Of a DNA stretch of 64,000 nucleotides, positions 8,262 to 17,365 are shown piece by piece. Source of the stretch: Nodosilinea sp. LEGE 07088 (GTDB lineage: Bacteria; Cyanobacteriota; Cyanobacteriia; Phormidesmidales; Phormidesmidaceae); assembly GCF_015207395.1 (NCBI RefSeq), contig NZ_JADEWX010000005.1:1-64000 (forward strand), in the 5' to 3' direction. The notes beneath the pieces are model-generated. The model was not told where the DNA came from. It made no database searches and saw nothing but the letters and a program-made list of their open reading frames with translations. Position 1 is the stretch's first letter, and each line of letters begins with the position of its first letter. Both the position numbers and the translations under genes were made by a program.

Positions 8262-8292
8262 AAGGCCTGTGCTTTGGTGCAGGCCTTCTTGT
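8262..8292 (+). terminator. Intrinsic terminator of psaE
   Basis: AAGGCCTG at 8262-8269 and CAGGCCTT at 8280-8287 form a perfect 8-bp stem with a 10-base loop, followed by CTTGT. The T tract is weak, but its position about 100 bases after psaE and before mutM fits a terminator. Confidence 0.65.
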
Positions 8293-8366
8293 ATGGGGCC
8301 ATAGGGGCCGGTTGCTATAAGTGCAGGGATACGCCGTAACGGGGGCACTAAACCCAGGAAAACGTT

Positions 8367-9215
8367 TTGCCAGAACTACCGGAAGTTGAGACTGTGCGGC
8401 GAGGGCTAGAGCGGGTAACACCCGGTCATCGTTTGGAGGGCGGGGAGGTGCTGCTGGCTCGTGTGATCGCCCACCCTGCCCATGACTATGAATTTTTAGC
8501 CGGACTAACGGGGTCTATGCTGAGCGCCTGGCGTCGTCGAGGTAAATACCTGTTGGGACAGTTGAGCCAGCCTGACGGTAGCCCTGGCGGCTATTTGGGC
8601 GTCCATCTGCGCATGACTGGCCAGTTGTTGTGGCTCGATCCTAAGACCCCGGTGCAGTCCCACTGCCGGGTGCGGCTGTGGTTAAGCGATAACCACGAAC
8701 TGCGCTATGTCGATCAGCGCACCTTTGGCCGTCTCTGGTGGGTACCGCCGGGGACGAAACCAGATATGATCATGACCGGGCTCAAGGGTTTGGGGCCAGA
8801 ACCCTTTGACGATAGTTTCTCGGTGGCTTATCTACGCCAACGGTTAGGCCGGAGCCGCCGACCGATCAAAAATGCTCTCCTCGATCAGAGGTTAGTGGCA
8901 GGTATCGGCAACATCTATGCCGATGAGGCGCTGTTCCTCAGTGGTATACGCCCCTTGACCCGCTGCGATCGCATTGGTCCCAAGCGCATACAAAAACTCC
9001 ACGGTGCCATTGGTGACGTGCTCACCACTAGCATTGAGTCAGGGGGTACAACCTTTAGCGACTACCGCGATATCTATGGCATTAACGGCAACTATGGTGG
9101 AGTTGCCTGGGTCTACGATCGCGAGGGCCTGCCCTGTCGGGCCTGTGCCATGCCCATTGTGCGCCTCAAACTGGCCGGACGCTCTGCCCACTACTGTCCC
9201 CGGTGTCAGCGCTAG
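8367..9215 (+). CDS. mutM: Formamidopyrimidine-DNA glycosylase
   Basis: Base-excision repair enzyme removing 8-oxoguanine and FaPy lesions, with AP-lyase activity. 282 residues starting at TTG (8367): the mature protein begins PELPEVETVRRGL, where Pro is the Schiff-base nucleophile and the next Glu is catalytic. The start is fixed by that requirement and by AGGA at 8356-8359. The C-terminal zinc finger is complete: CRAC near the end and YCPRC. The block NIYADEALF is the H2TH region. Repair of oxidised DNA is expected next to photosynthetic genes, but the adjacency is not an operon. Confidence 0.96.
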   Translation: MPELPEVETVRRGLERVTPGHRLEGGEVLLARVIAHPAHDYEFLAGLTGSMLSAWRRRGKYLLGQLSQPDGSPGGYLGVHLRMTGQLLWLDPKTPVQSHCRVRLWLSDNHELRYVDQRTFGRLWWVPPGTKPDMIMTGLKGLGPEPFDDSFSVAYLRQRLGRSRRPIKNALLDQRLVAGIGNIYADEALFLSGIRPLTRCDRIGPKRIQKLHGAIGDVLTTSIESGGTTFSDYRDIYGINGNYGGVAWVYDREGLPCRACAMPIVRLKLAGRSAHYCPRCQR

Positions 9216-9278
9216 GAGCGGTGATCGCCCAAGAAATTTCGTGTACAGTAGGGCTAAGGTTGATAGAGAAAAGATCTT

Positions 9279-9497
9279 ATGGCAGCAACTTTAAAACGGG
9301 GCGCTTTGGTGCGAGCCGTACGTGAGAAGCTTGAAAACAGCGTAGAAGCAACGGCCAGTGATACCCGGTTTCCACCCTATTTATTTGAGACTCAAGGCGA
9401 GATTTTAGAGACCAACGATGACTACGCCCTGGTTAAGTTTGGGGAAGTGCCTACCCCAAATATCTGGCTGCGTCTCGACCAGCTAGAAAAGGTTTAG
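9279..9497 (+). CDS. ndhO: NAD(P)H-quinone oxidoreductase subunit O
   Basis: 72-residue subunit specific to the cyanobacterial/plastid NDH-1 complex, bound on the cytoplasmic side near the ferredoxin-binding module, where it influences cyclic electron flow. The sequence [20 protein letters not shown], then [16 protein letters not shown] and the terminal [11 protein letters not shown], matches NdhO closely. Length is normal. It lies 63 bases after mutM and ends before a long hairpin terminator at 9529-9582 shared with the convergent anti-sigma gene. Confidence 0.95.
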   Translation: MAATLKRGALVRAVREKLENSVEATASDTRFPPYLFETQGEILETNDDYALVKFGEVPTPNIWLRLDQLEKV

Positions 9498-9528
9498 CCA
9501 TTTTGTTGCCCGGTTGAGCTCGGGCAAG

Positions 9529-9582
9529 CATCAAAAGCCCACTGCCTCTGCCCGTATGAACGGAGGTAGTGGGCTTTTGATG
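9529..9582. terminator. Bidirectional terminator between ndhO and the anti-sigma gene
   Basis: Arms CATCAAAAGCCCACT at 9529-9543 and AGTGGGCTTTTGATG at 9568-9582, extended inward by CCTC/GAGG with one mismatch, form a stem of about 20 bp. Because AAAAG and CTTTT runs lie at the outer part of the stem, a U-rich tail is produced on both strands. This suits convergent transcription of the two flanking genes. Confidence 0.85.
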
Positions 9583-9623
9583 TGATTGCTTGAACTTGAG
9601 ACCCTCTGGCTAAGCCAGTCGAG

Positions 9624-10193
9624 CTAAAGCTCTGAATCGATCGGTAACACGCCCTGTTCTAGAGCCTGGTCGGTATCGACAACCGCCGCTGCTTCAGGAA
9701 TGGGAAATGCGGGCTGATCGAGGGCAATTTGAAGGGTTTCGGGCGGTGCCACCGTGGCCACGCGCCACGCGCCGTAGCTAGGCACGGTGCCGCCAGAGAG
9801 CAAATTGATAGCGCCTATGGCTAATACCCCAGCACCAGCCATGGTCACTAGCTTAAGGCGGTGGTTGAGCGATCGAAATACGCCCACCAAAGTATCTTCC
9901 GCATCGCAAACCGGAGGGCAAGACTGAGTGCGCATGCCCTGTCTTAGGCTGAGCAAACGGTTGTATAAGCAGCGAGTATCGTCGCTGTTTTGCAACCAGC
10001 ACAGAACCTGCTGACGTTCATCAGGAGTCACCTCGCCATCTAGGTAGGCACTCAAGAGTTCGAAGCGATCGCGCTTAGTGACATCTAGCTCGCGATCGCA
10101 ACACGTTGCGGGCGATAACGCTTCGCCGTTTTTATTGACCTGTCCAGACGATAATCGCTGAACCTGGCCAGGCGTGTAAGGAAAGGTAGTCAT
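9624..10193 (-). CDS. Membrane-anchored anti-sigma factor partner of the ECF sigma factor
   Basis: 189 residues. An anti-sigma domain is recognisable from RFELLSAYLDGEVTPDERQQV followed by helix-rich sequence. The zinc-binding HxxxCxxC motif of ZAS proteins is not present in standard form. A single membrane helix (VTMAGAGVLAIGAINLLSG, about 116-134) leaves a C-terminal extracytoplasmic tail of about 55 residues. It lies on the same strand, 267 bases downstream of the SigG-like gene, the usual arrangement of an ECF sigma factor and its regulator. Expected role: holds the sigma factor at the membrane until an envelope or redox stress releases it (inference). Confidence 0.75.
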   Translation of the reverse strand: MTTFPYTPGQVQRLSSGQVNKNGEALSPATCCDRELDVTKRDRFELLSAYLDGEVTPDERQQVLCWLQNSDDTRCLYNRLLSLRQGMRTQSCPPVCDAEDTLVGVFRSLNHRLKLVTMAGAGVLAIGAINLLSGGTVPSYGAWRVATVAPPETLQIALDQPAFPIPEAAAVVDTDQALEQGVLPIDSEL

Positions 10194-10460
10194 ACCAAAA
10201 ACAACACCTGAGTGAGCAACAAAACAACGACCAGAGCAACCACATAACCTGACCCGATCGGATAAATACAGATCAAGCGCTTTAGCTGTCGCTACTGATC
10301 ATAATGCCAACTTCCCCAAATCGGTAATCCCCTGGGGGCAATTTATATGGCCAAATTAATTTTTGCCTAAGGAAAACCAAGATTATGTGGCTATAAGGGG
10401 AAGAAGCACCCTGATTATCTCATCATCGCCACCCACTGAGAAGGGCCAGCGGCGTAGGAC

Positions 10461-11114
10461 TCAATGCCCTAGATAAGGCTGGAGATCGGCCTGGAGCCGT
10501 TGTCGAGCCCGAGCAATGCGAGATTTGACTGTGCCCAAGGATACCCCGGTCATATCCGCGATCTCTTCGTAGGATAGACCCTGAATCTCGCGCAGCACGA
10601 TAGTGGTGCGAAAAACCTCCGGCAAGTCAGCAATCGCTCGGTGCAGCTGGTCATAAAACTCTCGGGTCATCATGGCATCCACCGGGCCAGGCGCATTAGC
10701 GGGGACATCCCACTCGATGGAACCATCTTCCAAATTGAGCGGGGCATCGAGAGATAGGGTTGCGCGGTTGCGCTTGCGTCGCCGCAACTCGTCGTAGAAG
10801 AGGTTAGTGGTGATCCGACCCAACCAACCCTTAAATTTAGCTGGGTCGTTGAGGCGACGGATGTTTCGATATACCCGAATCCAAACTTCCTGGGCTAGAT
10901 CGGCGCGATCGGGCCAGTCGGGAGCTAGGTGGTAGAGCAGTTTATCAACATGACTTTGGTAGCGGTGTAACAGCTCAGCAAAGATCAATCTTTCGGGCCG
11001 TAGCCGTTGCTGACAAAGGGCTACCAGTTCTGTGCTGGTCAATTGTTCAGGCTTGACTGTGGTTTTAGGGGCGCTGAGGGAAACAGGCCAGGTCGAGAAC
11101 ATGGATTGGCTCAT
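10461..11114 (-). CDS. sigG: ECF-type RNA polymerase sigma factor (SigG-like)
   Basis: 217 residues. Region 2 is DLAQEVWIRVYRNIRRL (the -10 recognition and core-binding helix) with FKGWLGRITTNLFYDELRRRKR; region 4 is LSYEEIADMTGVSLGTVKSRIARARQRL, a clear helix-turn-helix. No other domains. Group 3 sigma factors of this type with a downstream membrane anti-sigma gene correspond to SigG of cyanobacteria. It probably responds to envelope or photo-oxidative stress. Likely auto-regulated, but I could not define a promoter. Symbol is by similarity and context. Confidence 0.88.
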   Translation of the reverse strand: MSQSMFSTWPVSLSAPKTTVKPEQLTSTELVALCQQRLRPERLIFAELLHRYQSHVDKLLYHLAPDWPDRADLAQEVWIRVYRNIRRLNDPAKFKGWLGRITTNLFYDELRRRKRNRATLSLDAPLNLEDGSIEWDVPANAPGPVDAMMTREFYDQLHRAIADLPEVFRTTIVLREIQGLSYEEIADMTGVSLGTVKSRIARARQRLQADLQPYLGH

Positions 11115-11384
11115 AATATCTATTAAAGGGCCGACATCTCATGGCCACCAACAAACCCCGAAGGGATTGAACTGGGGTGGCACTGTAGCTCCAAAGCAGT
11201 GCGTGATTATTGTGAAACATTGTGACGAAGAGATTTGATGTCTTAACTCACCCTTGTGCCTGTGAATTGTCTGGCACACTGCCTGCGTCCAACCTGATCG
11301 GCAACTCAATAGCTGTTCGATGTCTGGACAACTGAGTGATATAACAGATGCATAGGCCGGTTATCTTGACAGGTCGCTGCTCCA

Positions 11385-11467
11385 GGAGAGGTGGCAGAGT
11401 GGTCGAATGCGCCCGACTTGAAATCGGGTGTCCGCAAGGACCGTGGGTTCGAATCCCACCCTCTCCG
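11385..11467 (+). tRNA. tRNA-Ser (UGA anticodon)
   Basis: Class II cloverleaf. The acceptor stem GGAGAGG (11385-11391) pairs with CCTCTCC (11460-11466). The anticodon stem CCCGA/TCGGG encloses the loop CTTGAAA with anticodon TGA. A long variable arm (TGTCCGCAAGGACC) and the T arm GTGGGTTCGAATCCCAC are present. The discriminator is G at 11467. CCA is not encoded. A T6 run about 5 bases after the gene could end transcription. Confidence 0.97.
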
Positions 11468-11825
11468 TACTGTTTTTTATTGTGATGCTGTTTTTGGAGT
11501 CATGGGCTAAGCCTCTATGACCACAGTTTTTCAGCGCAAAATTGCCAATTTGCGCTCATTCACGGCCCGATCAGGGCTCTCATCTCTTTAAACTACGGAT
11601 GCTTCGCCTATGTGGAGAAAATCTGTAGCTTGTCACAAAGCCATGAGTTAAGTTTTGCAGCGGAACTTTCCCCCGAACCCCGGACGTTACAGTGTGCATC
11701 AAAAAAGCATATTTGTATCGCTCCTAACAGATTGCAGCTAACAGATGTCGTGGACTGAGGCAGAGTCTAATGCCCTTGGTGTACCCATTGGCCAGTTACT
11801 GATATGTGGAAAAAGGAGTGCTAAC
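11468..11825. other. Leader region upstream of the purine permease
   Basis: 358 bases without a convincing gene. It contains a palindrome with arms AGCGCAAA and TTTGCGCT near 11531-11555. I looked for a purine riboswitch because a purine permease follows, and did not recognise its conserved core. A frame open from 11745 joins the permease in frame, but the strong RBS argues for the later GTG at 11826. Confidence 0.4.
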
Positions 11826-13211
11826 GTGACTCAGCCCACCGAAAATCTGCCCCAGTCGCCCTTGAGCCCGGAGCCAGAGAATAAAATCGCGGAATTTTTT
11901 AATTTCTCAGCCCTGAATACTGACTTTCGCACTGAGGTGTTAGCTGGGTTTACCTCTTTTGTAACGATGGCCTATATTCTCATTGTTAACCCAGGCATTT
12001 TGTCGAATGCGATATTTCTCAATGAGTCTGGCGACTTGTTTGGCGAACTGGTAGTCGCTACGGGGCTATCAGCGGCTCTGGCGACGCTGATTATGGCCCT
12101 CTACGCCAAACTGCCTTTCTTGCTAGCCCCCGGCATGGGCATTAATGCTTACTTTGCCTTCACTGTAGTGCTGGGGCTGGGGATTGACTGGCGAGTTGCC
12201 CTGGCCGCCGTCTTCATCGAAGGAATTATCTTCATCCTGATGACGGTGACCAATGTACGTAGCAAAATCGTGGAGGCTATCCCCGATGCGGTGAAGCATG
12301 CGACCACGGCAGGCATTGGCATATTCATTTCCTACATTGCGCTCAAGGGGGCAGGTATCATTGTGGCGTCGGAGGCGACCTTTACGACGCTGGGCAACCT
12401 GCGATCGCCCCAGCCCGCCATGGCGCTGCTGGGCTTGGCAATTACTGCTGCTCTGTTTTCCCGTCGGGTAACCGGCGCTCTGCTCTGGGGCATTTTGGGT
12501 ACCGCGCTACTGGCCTGGGTTTTTGGCGTATCCCCCTGGCCCAGCGGTTTTATGGCTATTCCCCAGCCTCCTACCGATCTGTTTGGTCAGGCCTTTGTAG
12601 GGCTAGGCGAGATCTTCCGCATCAACTTTTGGGAGATGATTAGCATCATCTTTGTGTTTTTGTTTGTGGACTTGTTTGACACCATCGGCACGCTCACTGG
12701 CCTGGGCGCTAAGGCTGGCTATATTGACGAAAACGGTAAATTTCCTGGGGTCGAAAAAGCGTTTATGGCCGATGCGGTCGGAACCACTGCTGGATCAGTG
12801 CTGGGCACCTCAACGGTAACGACCTATATCGAGTCGGCCTCAGGAATTTTAGAGGGGGGCCGCAGTGGCTTTACCGCTCTAGTGGCCTCAGCGTTATTCT
12901 TTGCGTCGGTGCTGTTTATTCCCCTGCTTCAGGCCATTCCCACCTTTGCCACCGCTCCGGCGCTGATCATTGTTGGGGTGCTGATGATGTCTGGGGCCAG
13001 TCAGATCAACTGGGATGAGCCGGCGGATGCGATCGCCGGCTTTCTTACAATCATCATGATGCCCTTAGCCTTTTCGATCGCCGAAGGTCTGGCCATGGGG
13101 CTGATCGCCTACCCCTTGGTCAAAGCCTTTCAGGGTAAAACCAGCGAAACCACCATCGGCATGTGGATTTTGGCTAGCATCTTCTTACTGCGCTATATCT
13201 TTATTTCCTGA
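11826..13211 (+). CDS. NCS2/AzgA-type purine permease
   Basis: 461-residue inner-membrane transporter, probably importing adenine, guanine or hypoxanthine by proton symport. Family blocks: TEVLAGFTSFVTMAYILIVNP, LAPGMGINAYFAF, FLFVDLFDTIGTLTGLG and the signature GTSTVTTYIESASG. About 12-14 membrane helices. The start is GTG 11826, with AAGGAG 7 bases upstream; an upstream ATG at 11745 lacks an RBS and would add 27 poorly conserved residues. Specificity among purines cannot be read from sequence. A strong palindrome follows the stop. Confidence 0.9.
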   Translation: MTQPTENLPQSPLSPEPENKIAEFFNFSALNTDFRTEVLAGFTSFVTMAYILIVNPGILSNAIFLNESGDLFGELVVATGLSAALATLIMALYAKLPFLLAPGMGINAYFAFTVVLGLGIDWRVALAAVFIEGIIFILMTVTNVRSKIVEAIPDAVKHATTAGIGIFISYIALKGAGIIVASEATFTTLGNLRSPQPAMALLGLAITAALFSRRVTGALLWGILGTALLAWVFGVSPWPSGFMAIPQPPTDLFGQAFVGLGEIFRINFWEMISIIFVFLFVDLFDTIGTLTGLGAKAGYIDENGKFPGVEKAFMADAVGTTAGSVLGTSTVTTYIESASGILEGGRSGFTALVASALFFASVLFIPLLQAIPTFATAPALIIVGVLMMSGASQINWDEPADAIAGFLTIIMMPLAFSIAEGLAMGLIAYPLVKAFQGKTSETTIGMWILASIFLLRYIFIS

Positions 13212-13236
13212 GGTCAGGGCTAATGACTTGGCCAAT

Positions 13237-13267
13237 AGTGGCGCGGCTAGACTCTAGCCGCGCCACT
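13237..13267. terminator. Long perfect palindrome between convergent genes
   Basis: AGTGGCGCGGCTAG (13237-13250) and CTAGCCGCGCCACT (13254-13267) form a perfect 14-bp stem with a 3-base centre. It lies between the end of the permease and the end of the leftward coiled-coil gene, so it probably terminates both. There is no T tract on the plus strand, so the activity may be mainly RNA-end protection. Confidence 0.65.
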
Positions 13268-13269
13268 GT

Positions 13270-13662
13270 CTATGTAAGGGCGTCAAAGGTATCGCCCAGG
13301 GCAGAGGTTAGGGTTTGGCGCGTTTGGTTATGGGCTTGCTGCTCGGCCTGAAGACGCTGGGTCAACTCCTGACAGCGCTGCACGAGTCCGTCGAGTTGCT
13401 GCTGCAACCCCTGGAGCGAGTCAGCGTTCACCAGAGCTTGTTCAATGACTCGGCTTGGGGTGGCTGCGAGCTGCTGCTGGAATGCTTCAACCTGGGCCTG
13501 AAACTCAGCAGCTTCTTCGCGGCGCTGGCGGGCTTCGGTTTCGTAGAGGCGACGCCAGTTGGCAGCACTATTGTAGGCCTGGTCGCGATCGGCCTGGGTA
13601 TTGGCCAACTGCTGTTGGAGGGTACGCACCTCCGCAATCCATTGAGTCAGGTCTGGGGACAT
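13270..13662 (-). CDS. Coiled-coil protein of unknown function
   Basis: 130 residues, starting MSPDLTQWIAEV. Nearly the whole length is glutamine- and leucine-rich with heptad spacing (VRTLQQQLANTQADRDQA, LQGLQQQLDGLVQRCQEL), indicating a long coiled coil. No signal peptide or catalytic motif. A longer reading from 13743 adds a cysteine-rich N-terminus that overlaps the upstream protease gene and is unlikely. Same strand as the site-2 protease, 37 bases downstream, so they may be co-transcribed. Confidence 0.6.
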   Translation of the reverse strand: MSPDLTQWIAEVRTLQQQLANTQADRDQAYNSAANWRRLYETEARQRREEAAEFQAQVEAFQQQLAATPSRVIEQALVNADSLQGLQQQLDGLVQRCQELTQRLQAEQQAHNQTRQTLTSALGDTFDALT

Positions 13663-13699
13663 GGCGATTACTAGAAGAAGGAGTATCCCGGCCTGGGGG

Positions 13700-15166
13700 C
13701 TAGTACAGCAGCCGAGTGAGAATGCCCGGTGCTGGCAGCACAATCATAACTAACAGTGTCAAGGCCAAGAGGCCTAAAAAGTCGCGGCGATCGTCGAGTT
13801 CGCTGACGTCATTGAGGGCGGGTTGGTCTGCGGCCGGAATGAAAAAGAGCAGAATGGCCCAAATCATGAGTTCAGGATGCACCAGGGCCAGACCAAAGAC
13901 GAGCAGTCGGGCTACTTGGCCCACAATGCTGCCGATTCGCTGACCGTACATAGCGTGGACGATATGGCCACCGTCAAGTTGACCCACGGGCATCAGGTTG
14001 AGCGCCGTGACGACTAGGCCCAGGCAACCTGCGATCGCAACCGGGTGCAGATGAATCGCCTGATCGGCGGCCACTGCTGACCCCAGTATTAACTTCGACA
14101 ATAGGGTCAACATCAGCGAAGCCTTGGGGTCTAGGGCTTCAAAGTTGAGTAAGCTAGACCCTTCCTCTGGGATTGGGACTACGGTTGATTGAGTCAACCC
14201 CCACAGCAGCAAGGGGATTGCCACCACCAGTCCCGAGAGGGGGCCGGCAATGCCGACATCGAACAGGGCCCGCCGGTTGGGCACCGGCGATTTCATTTGA
14301 ATGAAGGCCCCCAGCGTGCCGAGGAAAAACGGCACCGGAATAAAGTAAGGCAGTGTCACGCGCATGTTGTAGCGTTGTGCCATCAGATAGTGACCCATCT
14401 CATGGCAGCCCAAAATAACCAAGAGGGATACGGCGTAGGGTAAGCCCTGCAAAATTAGCCCAGGTGCATCTTGGAGCTGAGCTTCAGTCACGCCTGCCAG
14501 GTAGGTGCCTACGGCGGTGGTCGTAAATAAGGTGACTAACAAGAGCCCCAGGGCTAGCCCTGGACGGGTAAGGGTGTGAGCCTGACCACTGTCGGTCTGG
14601 TTTTGGGGGTTGGGCACCAGCGCGAATACGGGCTTACCCTGCCCCCCCTCTTGAAACAGCACCAAAAAGCGATCGCCAAAATGGCGGCGAATATTTTCTT
14701 TTACCGTGTCGTAGGCGACCGTTGGTGAGGCCCTCAGCTGACCTCGGCAGATCATGGCCTGGGGGCGATATTCAATGTTTTGCAGGAAGTACACCGACCA
14801 GGGGAAGCAGCCCTGGAGCATAGCTTCTTCATCTTTATCGATGGGGCGAAGGGCCGGTTTGGCGGGGACGGGCAGGGCCGGTTCGGGACTATTGTCCTCG
14901 GTTTTGGTTGTCTGGGGCACCGCTATCCGACCCCGTTGAATCAAGACCCAGTAGAGAATTGGGCACACAATAAACAGCCCCAGCAGCAGGGCATTGGGCG
15001 GAGAGGCTTCGCTGCCGTTGACCACAAACCAACCCGTCAGAATGATGGCCGGCAGCATCATGACCAGCCATAGCAGCCACACGGGGGTGCGCGTAATGCG
15101 GCTGACACTGCGCTGGAGCAGTACATAGGTCAAAAGACCCAAAACCAGAAGCCAGAAAAACACCAT
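13700..15166 (-). CDS. Site-2 protease family (M50) zinc metalloprotease
   Basis: Intramembrane protease. Starting at MVFFWLLVLGLLTYVL (15166) it is 488 residues: two N-terminal membrane helices, a soluble domain of about 150 residues, then the catalytic membrane core with HEMGHYLMA (zinc-binding HExxH) and the second metal site VGQLDGGH, plus a cluster of helices. A longer frame opens from 15292, but the extra 42 residues are basic and not typical of homologues. Such S2P proteins cleave membrane anchors, for example of anti-sigma factors; a link to the anti-sigma protein at 9624 is possible but unproven. Confidence 0.85.
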   Translation of the reverse strand: MVFFWLLVLGLLTYVLLQRSVSRITRTPVWLLWLVMMLPAIILTGWFVVNGSEASPPNALLLGLFIVCPILYWVLIQRGRIAVPQTTKTEDNSPEPALPVPAKPALRPIDKDEEAMLQGCFPWSVYFLQNIEYRPQAMICRGQLRASPTVAYDTVKENIRRHFGDRFLVLFQEGGQGKPVFALVPNPQNQTDSGQAHTLTRPGLALGLLLVTLFTTTAVGTYLAGVTEAQLQDAPGLILQGLPYAVSLLVILGCHEMGHYLMAQRYNMRVTLPYFIPVPFFLGTLGAFIQMKSPVPNRRALFDVGIAGPLSGLVVAIPLLLWGLTQSTVVPIPEEGSSLLNFEALDPKASLMLTLLSKLILGSAVAADQAIHLHPVAIAGCLGLVVTALNLMPVGQLDGGHIVHAMYGQRIGSIVGQVARLLVFGLALVHPELMIWAILLFFIPAADQPALNDVSELDDRRDFLGLLALTLLVMIVLPAPGILTRLLY

Positions 15167-15307
15167 CAAATAGCCATTGGATTGCAACGGTCGAAGCCAG
15201 CGCAGACGCAGTCTGATCAAACCTCTATGAACATGACTCGGGCAGCGGGGACGCAGTTCAGTTAGTATAGGCGTTTCACTGGTGTTTCTCACCCTTTTAC
15301 TGAGCTT

Positions 15308-16021
15308 ATGGTCGCCACTTCAGCCCCAGTTCCACCTGTGCAGTCTTCGGGTTTTAAGGCACCGCGAGCAGTGTTTGACACGGTATACGCGTTTGCCCCC
15401 AACCGCGACACCCAGGGTGGAACTGCTTATCTCATTGTAAACAACAGTCCAGAGGGTGATGCCGCTAACCTCCTGATTGATGCGCCGCGATGGGATGAGG
15501 ACAATCACCAATGGCTGATCGCCCAGGGCGGCGTGCGATCGCTATTTATTACTCACCGGGGAGCCCTAGGGCGGGCTGCCGCTATTCAGAAAGCGTTGGG
15601 CTGTGAGGTCGTGATTCAAGAGCAAGAAGCTTACCTACTGCCCGATACCCCGACAACTACCTTTCACCATAACTTTAGGTTTGCCCCTCACCTAGAAGCT
15701 TTTTGGACCCCTGGTCATTCGCCAGGGTCGGCTTGTCTCTACTACAGCGCCTATGGGGGAGTGCTCTTTACCGGGCGGCACCTGCTGCCCAACAAATCGG
15801 GCGATCTAGAACCCCTACGGCTGTCTAAGACCTTTCACTGGCCGCGTCAGCTTCAGCAGGTAGCGGCGCTCAAAACTCGGTTTTCTGTAGATACCCTGGC
15901 CCATGTTTGCCCTGGGGCCAGTACAGGATTTTTGCGGGGGCAGCGCACCATTGACCGGGCTTACGATCGCCTCCAGCAGCTAAATCTAGAGACCTGTCGA
16001 GATACGCAACCGCTCCTGTAG
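15308..16021 (+). CDS. MBL-fold protein with degenerate metal-binding motifs
   Basis: 237 residues with the metallo-beta-lactamase fold order: GTAYLIVNNS, NLLIDAPRW, FITHRGALGR, FWTPGHSPGSACLYY, GVLFTGRHLL. The canonical HxHxDH after the second strand is replaced by THRGALGRA, and the GD aspartate region by FTGRH. The third motif TPGHSPGS is kept. Metal binding must therefore be weakened or lost. Cyanobacterial members of this subgroup are annotated only as MBL-fold hydrolases. Divergent to the site-2 protease with a short spacer. Confidence 0.7.
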   Translation: MVATSAPVPPVQSSGFKAPRAVFDTVYAFAPNRDTQGGTAYLIVNNSPEGDAANLLIDAPRWDEDNHQWLIAQGGVRSLFITHRGALGRAAAIQKALGCEVVIQEQEAYLLPDTPTTTFHHNFRFAPHLEAFWTPGHSPGSACLYYSAYGGVLFTGRHLLPNKSGDLEPLRLSKTFHWPRQLQQVAALKTRFSVDTLAHVCPGASTGFLRGQRTIDRAYDRLQQLNLETCRDTQPLL

Positions 16022-16054
16022 CGGTGGGCTGGCTAACCATAGAAACAACGAGAC

Positions 16055-17341
16055 TTAGCCGGGCTGGGGCTCCACTTGAGCACCATAGGTGGCCCAGGTC
16101 TGCTGTAGCCACGGGTAAATTTCGCGGGGATAGAGTAGCCAGGTGCGCTCGTAGGGTTGGCTCAGGGTCTGCACCAGTGGCGACAGGTCTTTAATATCCA
16201 CAAAGGCGTTGTCGATATGTAGATCGATGCCCTGGTTGTAGGTGGTATAGCCTCGACTCCAGGTGCGCCGCAGGCCGCTGTACTGCTCACTGCTATATCC
16301 CTGGCTAGCCAGATGGTGTTGAACGGTGGTGAGTAACGCCTGCTGGAGGTCTGGCGTGAGCCGGGTGACTTCTAGGGTCTTCAGTAGATCGCGATCGAGG
16401 AAGCGACGACACAGATCGGCCAGTAGCGGGTCAGGGCTGTGTCGCCACCGCTGGAGATGGTAGGTAAAGATAATGTCGTCGCCCGCCAGGTAGGTCTCCA
16501 GCGACAAAGGACGGTCTGGGGCCAGCAACCAGGCGGTGACCGTAGGATCGGCCTCGAGCTTGCCGAGGAGCAGGTCTGAGCGGGCGCGCTCAAAAGCCCG
16601 CTCTAATAACCAGGTGACAGAGATATTTTTGGCGTGATTGTACACCTGGGCATACATAAAATGGCGCACCACCAGATAGTGCTCAATGGCCGCCAGCCCT
16701 TTGTGGGCCACCACCAGGCGACCGCTGTGGGGCTCAAACCGCAGGGCCATCAGAATGCGATCGAGATCGAGTTGGCCGTAGCTGGCTCCAGTAAAGTAGC
16801 TGTCGCGCAGCAGATAGTCGAGGCGATCGCAGTCGAGCTGGCTCGACACCAGTTGCCACACTAAGGCAATGGGGTGCTCGTGGGTATAGACCTGATCGAC
16901 GGCGGTGGCCAGACCCCGGGCCCGACTTTCTAGGGCATCGTAAATTGCTGGCAAGTCCTGGATGATGCGGCGAGTCCATTGCTCGTGCTGCAAGCCAAAG
17001 ACTTCCTCAGCAGTGTGGCTGAAGGGCCCATGGCCAATATCGTGGAGCAACGCAGCCACCAAGACCGTGGCCCGATGGGGAGCCAGTTCGGGGTAGCGAC
17101 GCTGAAGCTGATCAAACGCGCGGCGAGCGATCGCCATCACCCCCAACGAATGGGTAAAACGAGAGCTCTCGGCCCCGTGAAAGGTCAGGCTGGCGGGGCC
17201 GAGTTGACGAATCCGCCGCAGCCGCTGAAACGCTGGCGTATCGATTAGCTGTGTTAGCAACGCCTCGTCAGGATCGCTGGCATGGAGCGTAATTGCGCCG
17301 TGAAGGGGGTCGTGGTAAGAGCGGCTGGCCTTGATATGCAC
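16055..17341 (-). CDS. HD-domain phosphohydrolase (dGTPase/SAMHD-like)
   Basis: 428 residues. N-terminal YHDPLHGAITL and FQRLRRIRQLGPASLTFHGAESSRFTHSLGV are followed by the HD motif ALLHDIGHGPFSHTAEEVF and later LDCDRLDYLLRDSYFTGASYG. This is the layout of the HD superfamily branch that includes bacterial dNTP triphosphohydrolases and SAMHD1-like proteins. The substrate is uncertain; a nucleotide is likely. The carboxy-terminal 120 residues have no recognised domain. It converges with the MBL-fold gene and is 24 bases downstream of ctpA, possibly sharing its transcript. Confidence 0.82.
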   Translation of the reverse strand: MHIKASRSYHDPLHGAITLHASDPDEALLTQLIDTPAFQRLRRIRQLGPASLTFHGAESSRFTHSLGVMAIARRAFDQLQRRYPELAPHRATVLVAALLHDIGHGPFSHTAEEVFGLQHEQWTRRIIQDLPAIYDALESRARGLATAVDQVYTHEHPIALVWQLVSSQLDCDRLDYLLRDSYFTGASYGQLDLDRILMALRFEPHSGRLVVAHKGLAAIEHYLVVRHFMYAQVYNHAKNISVTWLLERAFERARSDLLLGKLEADPTVTAWLLAPDRPLSLETYLAGDDIIFTYHLQRWRHSPDPLLADLCRRFLDRDLLKTLEVTRLTPDLQQALLTTVQHHLASQGYSSEQYSGLRRTWSRGYTTYNQGIDLHIDNAFVDIKDLSPLVQTLSQPYERTWLLYPREIYPWLQQTWATYGAQVEPQPG

Positions 17342-17365
17342 GGCGTTTATGTGAGGATCTTGATC

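Noticed and set aside
11468-11825. Purine riboswitch before the purine permease
   Set aside because: The conserved three-way-junction core was not found by eye.
13663-13743. N-terminal extension of the coiled-coil gene
   Set aside because: Overlaps the site-2 protease gene, is cysteine-rich and unlike the rest; start at 13662 preferred.
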